From Bacteroidia bacterium (GTDB lineage: Bacteria; Bacteroidota; Bacteroidia; Bacteroidales; Dysgonomonadaceae), in the NCBI GenBank assembly GCA_030539475.1, contig JAUNRY010000016.1, positions 1 to 17,958 of the forward strand: DNA of 17,958 nucleotides, written 5' to 3'. The notes under the pieces are model-generated. The model made no database searches, was not told the DNA's origin, and saw only the letters and a list, made by a program, of their open reading frames with translations. Shown piece after piece: positions 12,441-17,958 of this stretch. Position numbers and translations under genes: made by a program. The stretch's first letter is position 1; each line of letters begins with the position of its first letter.

Positions 12441-13871
12441 TTTCCCATTTACCGCCGCTGCTGCCGCAACCAGCGGGCTTGCCAGAATGGTGCGCGCCCC
12501 GGGGCCTTGCCGGCCTTCGAAGTTGCGGTTGGAGGTGGAAACGGCGTATTTCCCCGCCGGGATTTTATCGTCGTTCATTGCCAGACAGGCGGAGCATCCG
12601 GGTTGGCGCAATTCAAATCCGGCTTCTTCCAGCACTTTGTCCAGGCCTTCGTTTTCGATTTGTTTGCGAACTTGCCAGCTTCCGGGAACGAGCCACGCCG
12701 TTACGTTGTCGGCTTTTTTCTTTCCTTTCACGTAGTTGGTGAAAACGCGGAAATCTTCGATGCGGCCGTTGGTACAACTGCCCAGAAAAACATAATCGAT
12801 GGATTCGCCTTCGAGTTTTTGCCCGGGAATGAAACCCATGTATTTCAACGATTTTTCGAACGAAATTTTGCCGGCATCGTCAATATCGTCCAGTGTGGGA
12901 ATGGCCCCGTCGATGGGCATTCCCATTCCGGGATTGGTGCCGTAGGTTATCATGGGTTTTATGTTGGATGCGTCGAACGTGATTTCTTTGTCGAAAACCG
13001 CATCTTCATCAGACTTCAAGGTTTTCCAGTAAGCCAGCGCTTCGTCCCATTTTTGGCCTTTGGGTGCAAATTCGCGTCCTTTGATGTAATTGAACGTTGT
13101 TTCGTCGGGAGCGATAAGCCCGCCACGGGCGCCCATTTCTATGCTCAGGTTGCAAAGTGTCATCCGCTCTTCCATTGTGAGGTTGCGAACGGCTTCGCCG
13201 GCGTATTCCACAAAATAGCCCGTTGCGCCGCCCGTGGTAAGTTGCCAAATCATGTAGAGGGCCATGTCTTTGGCGCTCACGCCCTCGGCGAGTTTTCCTT
13301 CGAAATTGATGCGCATTGTTTTGGGGCGGGTTTGCAAAATACATTGCGATGCCAACACCATTTCCACTTCACTGGTTCCAATGCCGAAAGCAATGGCTCC
13401 GAACGCTCCGTGTGTGGAAGTGTGGCTGTCGCCGCAAACAATGGTCATTCCCGGCTGTGTGAATCCGTTTTCGGGACCGATAACGTGAACAATTCCGTTT
13501 TTGGAATTTTTCAGGCCGTAATAAGTGAGTCCGAACTCGCGGGCGTTTTTCGCCAGAGTATCTACCTGAAAACGGGAAACTTCGTCCTCGATGGGTTTTT
13601 CCTGTCCCATGGTGGGAATATTGTGGTCGGCGGTGAGCAACGTTTGTTCGGGACGGAAAACTTTCAGCCCTCTTGCCCGCAGGCCGGAAAAAGCCTGTGG
13701 GCTTGTTACTTCGTGGCACAAATGTTTATCGATGTAGAGTTGCGTTGGGCCGTCTTTTACGGTAGTAACAACGTGGGCGTCCCAGATTTTGTCGAATAAG
13801 CAGTCTCCTTTCCCTAAATCCCCTGAAGGGGACTTGGCAGGCTGCGGATTATTTGCTTGTGATGTGTTCAT
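12426..13871 (-). CDS. leuC: 3-isopropylmalate dehydratase large subunit
   Basis: This aconitase-family subunit carries the [4Fe-4S] cluster. Ligands are seen in GSCTNGR (C366) and PGCSACLAMN (C426, C429). Other motifs are CGDSHTSTHGAFGAIAFGIGTSE and SNRNFEGRQG. The total is 481 aa. The normal N-terminus LFDKIWDAHVV begins at residue 25; residues 1-23 (MNTSQANNPQPAKSP...) form an extra segment encoded by the half element at 13805-13847 and related to the IlvB and LeuB extensions. The C-terminus ends in SPP inside the next element (12314-12440), so both ends of the gene are element-bordered. It starts 36 bp after leuA. Confidence 0.96.
   Translation of the reverse strand: MNTSQANNPQPAKSPSGDLGKGDCLFDKIWDAHVVTTVKDGPTQLYIDKHLCHEVTSPQAFSGLRARGLKVFRPEQTLLTADHNIPTMGQEKPIEDEVSRFQVDTLAKNAREFGLTYYGLKNSKNGIVHVIGPENGFTQPGMTIVCGDSHTSTHGAFGAIAFGIGTSEVEMVLASQCILQTRPKTMRINFEGKLAEGVSAKDMALYMIWQLTTGGATGYFVEYAGEAVRNLTMEERMTLCNLSIEMGARGGLIAPDETTFNYIKGREFAPKGQKWDEALAYWKTLKSDEDAVFDKEITFDASNIKPMITYGTNPGMGMPIDGAIPTLDDIDDAGKISFEKSLKYMGFIPGQKLEGESIDYVFLGSCTNGRIEDFRVFTNYVKGKKKADNVTAWLVPGSWQVRKQIENEGLDKVLEEAGFELRQPGCSACLAMNDDKIPAGKYAVSTSNRNFEGRQGPGARTILASPLVAAAAAVNGKISPP
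13805..13847. repeat. junction element, leuA/leuC half copy
   Basis: Only the start-side half is present: a CCCCTGAAGGGG hairpin with the flanking AGCCTGCC motif (reverse strand) also seen in the leuB and ilvB copies. It encodes LeuC residues 9-22. No matching half is visible at the leuA 3' end. Confidence 0.7.
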
Positions 13872-13907
13872 TATTGTTTTATTGTCGTTTATTTTTCAAT
13901 TGTATTG

Positions 13908-15422
13908 CTAATTGGAATTAGCATCACCCGATGGGGCTTCCACAAACTTATTCACTGCATCAATAAACGCTTCAACCGATGCCGAAACAATATCGGTGTT
14001 GGCCGAGAAGCCGTAATACAGCATTCCGTTGTGTTCTACCTGCATGTGAACTTTACCCACATCGTCGCTTCCGCGATTGATGGCTTGAATGAGAAATTCC
14101 TGGATGATGGTTTCGCGGCTGATGATTTTTTTTACCGCTTTTATGGCCGCGTCCACCGGGCCGTTTCCGGTTGCCGATGCTTCGAAATGTTCGCCGGCAA
14201 TATTCAACCCGATGCTTGCCACGTTTCGCAATCCTACACCGCAAGTAACCTGCAGGTAATCTATTTTTATGCGGCTCATTTTGGATTCTTTGCCCACAAG
14301 AGTCAAAATATCATCGTCTTTGATGTCTTTTTTCTTGTCGGCGAGCGCGAGGAATTTTTGATAAACATCGTCCAGTTCTCCGTTATCGAGGTTGACACCC
14401 AGCAAAGCCAACCGGTTTTTCAGCGCGGCCCGGCCGCTTCGCGCGGTGAGAACAATGGCGTTTTCATCGATTCCCACATCTTTTGGGTTGATGATTTCAT
14501 ACGTATCCACGTTTTTGAGCACGCCGTCCTGATGGATTCCCGATGAGTGGGCAAAAGCGTTCCGGCCTACAATAGCCTTGTTTGGCTGCACCGGCATATT
14601 CATCAATGCCGACACCAAACGGCTTGTGGAGTATATTTTTGTGGTGTTGATGTTGGTGTCGTATCCGAGTTCTTTGTGGCTTTTGAGCGCCATAACCACT
14701 TCTTCGAGCGATGTGTTTCCGGCGCGTTCGCCAATTCCGTTTATGGTAACTTCCACCTGGCGCGCCCCGTTTAGAACGCCCGAAAGCGTGTTGGCGGTGG
14801 CCATTCCCAAATCCTGATGGCAATGGGTGGAAAGGATGGCATTTTTCATATCCACATTGTCCGTGAGGAATTTTATTTTTGCGCCGTACTGATGCGGAAA
14901 GCAATAACCCGTTGTGTCGGGGATGTTTACCACGGTGGCGCCGGCATTCACAACGGCCTGCACCACGCGGGCAAGGTATTCGTTATCGGTGCGGCCGGCG
15001 TCTTCGGCATAAAATTCCACATCGTCCACAAACCGGCGGGCGTGTTTCACGGCTTTTACGGCGCGTTCGATGATTTCTTCGCGGTTTGAGTTGAATTTGT
15101 GTTTTATGTGCGAATCCGATGTGCCAATGCCGGTGTGTATGCGTTTGCGTTTGGCAAATTTCAGCGATTCGGCCGCCACTTCGATGTCTTTTTCCACCGC
15201 TCGCGTGAGCGCACAAATGGTTGGCCAGGTAACGGCTTTTGAAATTTCAACTACCGAATTGAAATCGCCGGGGCTCGATATGGGAAATCCCGCTTCGATA
15301 ATATCAACGCCCAGTTCTTCCAATGCTTTGGCCACCTGAATTTTTTCGATTGTGTTTAACTGACATCCGGGCACTTGCTCTCCGTCGCGCAATGTGGTGT
15401 CGAAAACATAAACTCTTTCCAT
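13908..15422 (-). CDS. leuA: 2-isopropylmalate synthase
   Basis: LeuA condenses 3-methyl-2-oxobutanoate with acetyl-CoA, the committed step of leucine synthesis. The 504-aa protein starts MERVYVFDTTLRDGEQVPG, with catalytic Arg and Asp in TLRDGEQ. It has the metal-site HCHQD and NGIGERAGN in the barrel, then HSSGIHQDGVLK. A C-terminal LeuA regulatory domain (about residues 375-495) normally binds leucine for feedback inhibition. It is the first structural gene of the nine-gene operon, directly behind the attenuator, so all downstream genes should share its control. The sequence AFAHSSGIHQDG separates it from cimA, which has AGVHADGDKK. Confidence 0.97.
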   Translation of the reverse strand: MERVYVFDTTLRDGEQVPGCQLNTIEKIQVAKALEELGVDIIEAGFPISSPGDFNSVVEISKAVTWPTICALTRAVEKDIEVAAESLKFAKRKRIHTGIGTSDSHIKHKFNSNREEIIERAVKAVKHARRFVDDVEFYAEDAGRTDNEYLARVVQAVVNAGATVVNIPDTTGYCFPHQYGAKIKFLTDNVDMKNAILSTHCHQDLGMATANTLSGVLNGARQVEVTINGIGERAGNTSLEEVVMALKSHKELGYDTNINTTKIYSTSRLVSALMNMPVQPNKAIVGRNAFAHSSGIHQDGVLKNVDTYEIINPKDVGIDENAIVLTARSGRAALKNRLALLGVNLDNGELDDVYQKFLALADKKKDIKDDDILTLVGKESKMSRIKIDYLQVTCGVGLRNVASIGLNIAGEHFEASATGNGPVDAAIKAVKKIISRETIIQEFLIQAINRGSDDVGKVHMQVEHNGMLYYGFSANTDIVSASVEAFIDAVNKFVEAPSGDANSN

Positions 15423-15452
15423 AACCTAAATTCTTCGTTTTTACAAGAAAAA

Positions 15453-15479
15453 AACCTTCCCCACGCGGTGAGAAAGGTT
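15453..15479 (-). terminator. attenuator terminator in the leu/ilv leader
   Basis: On the - strand AACCTTTCTCAC and GTGGGGAAGGTT form a 12-bp stem (two G/T pairs) with a 3-nt CGC loop, running into a T7 tract. It lies between the leader peptide and leuA and is followed by leuA after about 25 nt. It is an intrinsic terminator placed to abort leu/ilv transcription. Confidence 0.92.
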
Positions 15480-15579
15480 ATCTTTATTTTTATCGTTCTT
15501 TATTTCAATATTGATATGCCGGTCTCACCCTCCGAATTTTTCCAGAAGTAGAATAGAAATGACTAGAATATCAATATTG
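15467..15579 (-). promoter_or_regulatory. alternative pairings of the leu/ilv attenuator
   Basis: Two competing pairings are visible in the - strand RNA. GGTGAGA (15523-15529), spanning the leader peptide's last codon and stop, is complementary to TCTCACC (15467-15473) in the 5' arm of the terminator: an antiterminator. A ribosome finishing the leader covers GGTGAGA and lets the terminator form; one stalled at Ile/Leu/Val codons leaves it free. In addition, codons 4-8 (15568-15579) pair perfectly over 12 bp with 15506-15517. The mechanism is inferred. Confidence 0.75.
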
Positions 15580-15590
15580 TGGGAGTTCAT
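15525..15590 (-). CDS. leu/ilv operon leader peptide (21 aa)
   Basis: The ORF starts ATG at 15590 and stops TGA at 15525. Residues 6-16 read IDILVISILLL, so nine of these eleven are Ile (4), Leu (4) or Val (1). These are exactly the three end products of the operon behind it. This composition, 45 nt ahead of a strong terminator stem, identifies a ribosome-mediated attenuation leader. It is too short for ordinary ORF callers. Confidence 0.92.
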   Translation of the reverse strand: MNSHNIDILVISILLLEKFGG

Positions 15591-15624
15591 TGTAAAATGA
15601 AATTATTTTTACTGTAATTGTTTG

Positions 15625-15654
15625 CAAAGAAAAAGCAAATTATTGAAATAGCAA
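15625..15654 (-). promoter_or_regulatory. candidate promoter of the leu/ilv operon
   Basis: On the - strand TTTCTTTG (15632-15625) matches the TAnnTTTG -7 consensus except for one base, and a TTG -33 element lies 19 nt upstream (15654-15652). Transcription would start near 15615, about 25 nt before the leader peptide. No better match was seen in 15591-15765, which is otherwise AT-rich and without an obvious cydC terminator. Confidence 0.45.
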
Positions 15655-15765
15655 AATATTTTTCGTTTTTTGTTGAAAAAAATTGCAATTTGTAATGAAA
15701 AATCGATAAATTTCTGTGAATTTGGTTTTTAATTAATCGCTGTTTCTGGTTGGTCAATTAAGCGC

Positions 15766-17364
15766 CTACAACCGTACCACCTTATCCACTACTCCCTCAA
15801 AATCGCGCAAATGCGTTGCCATCAAAATGGCCATATCGGGAAAATGCTGCCGGATATTCCGGAAAATAGCCATCGCGTTTTCGGTGCTGATACCGGCAGA
15901 AGGCTCATCCACTACCAGCAGTTGCGGACTTTTAAGCAGCGCTTGCGCCATCAATAATTTTTTTCGTTGTCCGCCGCTCAGGGTCTCGCCGTTTTCACCA
16001 ATCCACGTGTCTAAGCCGTCGGGAAGCGATGCGCGCCAACCCGATAAATCGACCATTTCCAGCATCCGTTCAATTTCCTCATCGCTGTATCCCTGAAAAT
16101 TTTCGCGCAACGTTCCGGTAAGCAGGTATGCTTTTTGGGTTACGTACACGCATTCGGGAACGGGCAGGCGCGAAATTTCCGCATCGTTGTTCCACGTCAA
16201 CGTGCCGCTGTGCCGATATTCGGGATAAAAAAGGCTGTTCAGAAACGTGGTTTTTCCTTTCCCTGTTTCTCCGTACAGCGCAATCCATTCGCCTTTGTTG
16301 ATATCGAGCGAAGCTTGGGCGGTGCGGAACGTGATTTCCGGAATAGTTGAACTTACGCCGCGAATGCTCAGGTTTTCCAGCCGGGAATCGGCCCGAACTG
16401 TTTCGGCAGGTTGCCCGCCTTCTTTAAAAACAGCGTCAATGTCGTTGATTTGCTGCGCCACCGAGTTTTTTTCCGATTTCCCCGAAAAAAGTATTTCCGC
16501 CAACTCCGCCTGCGCCATAATCCCGAAGAAAATCCCGATGGCCGTTTGCGCATTGATGCCGTAGGCGTGCGCGTGCCAAAGCAGAAACAAAGCCACAAGG
16601 CTAAACCCGAATCCACCCGTCAATTGAAGATTGAACGAGTTGATTTGAAGTCTGTTTTCCGTTTTTTCGAGCCGCATTAGTTTCCGGTTGTATTGTTTGA
16701 TGGCTTTTTCTTCCAGGTTGTATTTCGATATTTCTATTCGTCCGCGAAAACTTTCAATCAGCGCCTGATTGTTCTCTTCGCGGTACAATTTTAATTGCTC
16801 GTAGAGCTTTCGGTTTTGCCTGAAAAAGAATTGGGGAACAAGAAACAAAAGCACGGCGGCCGAAATAATAAATTCCACCGCAATTACCCGCGAAAAAACG
16901 CCCACGAATACAGCGTAAACGGCAGCGGACAACAGCAGCGCGGTAAACGGCAGCAGCCATAGCAGTATGTGATTGAGTATTTGTTCAACGCCGTGCGTGC
17001 TGTTTTCGAGCAACGCTGAGTTGTTGTTGACCTGTTTTTTGAAATAAGGAAGATTGGCTACCGACCGAAAAATCCGTAATTGCAAACTTTGCTGCGCGTC
17101 GAGCGTGGTTTTGTGGTTCTCCAGTCGCTCGAAATAGCGGGTAGCGGTGCGGGTTATCGCGATTAAACGGATGATGGCCGACGGAACCAGGTAAGAAAAA
17201 ACGGTGTTGGCCGTAGCAAACACAACGCTGCTGATGGCCAGAAACCACCCCGAAATGGCCGGAAGGCCGATAAACGCCACTGTCCAGAAAAACAACAACG
17301 AAAAGCCGCCCAGCCATTTCCGCCGGAAAGGTTGCAATATGTATTCTCGTATGAATTTATTCAT
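15766..17364 (-). CDS. cydC: CydC-like ABC transporter, fused permease and ATPase
   Basis: CydC with CydD forms an inner-membrane heterodimer that exports glutathione/cysteine (heme-linked in E. coli) and is needed for cytochrome bd assembly. The 532-aa protein has an N-terminal transmembrane domain (hydrophobic segments about 20-65, 130-180 and 250-290) with the CydC-specific GWFLAISS...SAIIRLIAITRTATRYFERLENH. Its ATPase domain has Walker A GETGKGKTT (365-373), LSGGQ (462-466), Walker B LLVVDEP (482-488) and His 518. The Walker A Lys and Glu after Walker B are intact. The start follows the cydD stop by 40 bp. The gene family is clear; substrate is by analogy. Confidence 0.88.
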   Translation of the reverse strand: MNKFIREYILQPFRRKWLGGFSLLFFWTVAFIGLPAISGWFLAISSVVFATANTVFSYLVPSAIIRLIAITRTATRYFERLENHKTTLDAQQSLQLRIFRSVANLPYFKKQVNNNSALLENSTHGVEQILNHILLWLLPFTALLLSAAVYAVFVGVFSRVIAVEFIISAAVLLFLVPQFFFRQNRKLYEQLKLYREENNQALIESFRGRIEISKYNLEEKAIKQYNRKLMRLEKTENRLQINSFNLQLTGGFGFSLVALFLLWHAHAYGINAQTAIGIFFGIMAQAELAEILFSGKSEKNSVAQQINDIDAVFKEGGQPAETVRADSRLENLSIRGVSSTIPEITFRTAQASLDINKGEWIALYGETGKGKTTFLNSLFYPEYRHSGTLTWNNDAEISRLPVPECVYVTQKAYLLTGTLRENFQGYSDEEIERMLEMVDLSGWRASLPDGLDTWIGENGETLSGGQRKKLLMAQALLKSPQLLVVDEPSAGISTENAMAIFRNIRQHFPDMAILMATHLRDFEGVVDKVVRL

Positions 17365-17365
17365 T

Positions 17366-17404
17366 TACAGTGTACATTCTACATTATAAATTATGCATTA
17401 TGAA
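17366..17404. repeat. AT-rich short repeats in the cydD-cydC spacer
   Basis: The 40-bp spacer is made of variants of CATAAT / ATTATG and TGTACATTCTACATT, partly self-complementary. No promoter or terminator is recognisable, so cydD and cydC are probably cotranscribed. Confidence 0.5.
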
Positions 17405-17958
17405 TTAATTATCCCCCACCTGCTCCCCCCAATTCAGGTTCACGATTCTATCCGCCACGGCATCAAACATTTTTTCGTGCGAAGCCACAATCACCAGCCG
17501 GTTTTGCGCCAGTTTCACAATTTCCGGAAGAATTATCCCGATGGTGCCTTCGTCCAGATTGGCCGTAGGTTCATCCAGAATGGCAACGGGCTTGGGGTGC
17601 AGCATCAGCCGCGCCAGCGTAACCAATTGCCGTTCGCCGCCCGACAGCTGTTTCCCGTTGTGGCTCAGTTCGGTTTGCCATCCGGCATCTTTTTTGGCCA
17701 GAATTTTGTTAAGAAAATTGGGATAATCGGCGTGTCCGGCCGTTTCTTTTTCCAGAAAAACGTTGTAACGCAGCGTTCCGTCGAAAATAAACGGAAATTG
17801 GTTCATATACGATGAGTTTTCCCTCAGCCATTGGCGCGACCACGGATTCTCTTTTCCGTTTATCGAAACCGTTCCGGCCTGTGGCGACAAACTTCCCGCG
17901 CATATTTTCAGCAACGTGGATTTTCCCGATCCCGAAATTCCCTGCACCAGCACCAGTC
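17405..17958 (-). CDS. cydD: CydD-like ABC transporter, C-terminal ATPase part (runs off right edge)
   Basis: The reading frame is open to the window end, so the start and the whole transmembrane domain lie outside. What is visible is an ABC ATPase: Walker A GISGSGKST near the edge, Q-loop MNQFPFIFDGTLRYNV, signature LSGGERQ, Walker B VAILDEPTANLD and the switch His in VIVASHEKMFD. The Q-loop and placement directly before cydC support CydD as the partner half of a heterodimeric exporter. An unrelated ABC exporter half is possible because the domain that would discriminate is not in view. Confidence 0.8.
   Translation of the reverse strand, partial: LVLVQGISGSGKSTLLKICAGSLSPQAGTVSINGKENPWSRQWLRENSSYMNQFPFIFDGTLRYNVFLEKETAGHADYPNFLNKILAKKDAGWQTELSHNGKQLSGGERQLVTLARLMLHPKPVAILDEPTANLDEGTIGIILPEIVKLAQNRLVIVASHEKMFDAVADRIVNLNWGEQVGDN

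Noticed and set aside
12351..13799. Long + strand ORF (482 aa) opposite leuC
   Set aside because: It is a shadow of leuC. Its translation is rich in Phe, His, Cys and Arg without family motifs, while the - strand frame has intact LeuC motifs.
15655..15765. Intrinsic terminator after cydC
   Set aside because: Only AT-rich sequence and a loopless AAATTGCAATTT palindrome are present; no convincing hairpin plus T-tract, so read-through into the leu/ilv leader cannot be excluded.

Overview
The window looks like a chromosomal piece of a Bacteroidota genome, probably near Bacteroidales. The evidence is a TAnnTTTG / TTG promoter of the Bacteroidetes type, start codons without clear Shine-Dalgarno sequences, an ErmF-like rRNA methyltransferase, and Bacteroides-like IlvC/IlvB/IlvN sequences. 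Intergenic DNA is full of short palindromic repeats. No rRNA, tRNA, CRISPR array or transposase gene was seen.

Layout, left to right. (1) 1-1501, + strand: the end of pabB and then pabC, which make 4-aminobenzoate for folate. (2) 1518-3134, - strand: a small accessory stretch with a 19-cysteine copper-storage-like protein and an erm methyltransferase. The erm gene has its own promoter and a roughly 265-nt leader. Three direct copies of a two-hairpin repeat (here R1, at 1430-1496, 1946-2015 and 3135-3204) separate these genes. (3) 3304-15422, - strand: one long branched-chain amino acid operon, transcribed right to left as leuA, leuC, leuD, cimA, leuB, ilvD, ilvB, ilvN, ilvC, with a leader at about 15425-15615. 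(4) 15766-17958, - strand: cydC and the end of cydD, an ABC exporter needed for cytochrome bd assembly.

How the genes work together. CimA and LeuA feed LeuCD and LeuB with citramalate and isopropylmalate. IlvBN, IlvC and IlvD then make the oxo-acid precursors of isoleucine, valine and leucine. Only the final aminotransferase is missing from the window, and threonine deaminase is not needed if CimA is active. The operon leader encodes a 21-residue peptide with 9 Ile/Leu/Val residues among its residues 6-16, followed by a 12-bp terminator stem and U-tract. This is a classical ribosome-mediated attenuator.

Most notable observations: (a) upstream of erm there is a leader peptide, MGCFSMFVINFRLRSA, closely resembling the ErmC/ErmA stalling peptides, with four RNA segments that can pair 1:2, 2:3 and 3:4, where segment 4 ends 4 nt before the erm start; (b) gene junctions of the leu/ilv operon carry C/G-rich inverted-repeat elements that appear to supply the stop codon of the upstream gene and the start codon plus about 25 N-terminal codons of the downstream gene; (c) an R1 repeat encodes the last 23 residues of PabC on one strand and looks like a terminator for the copper-protein gene on the other.
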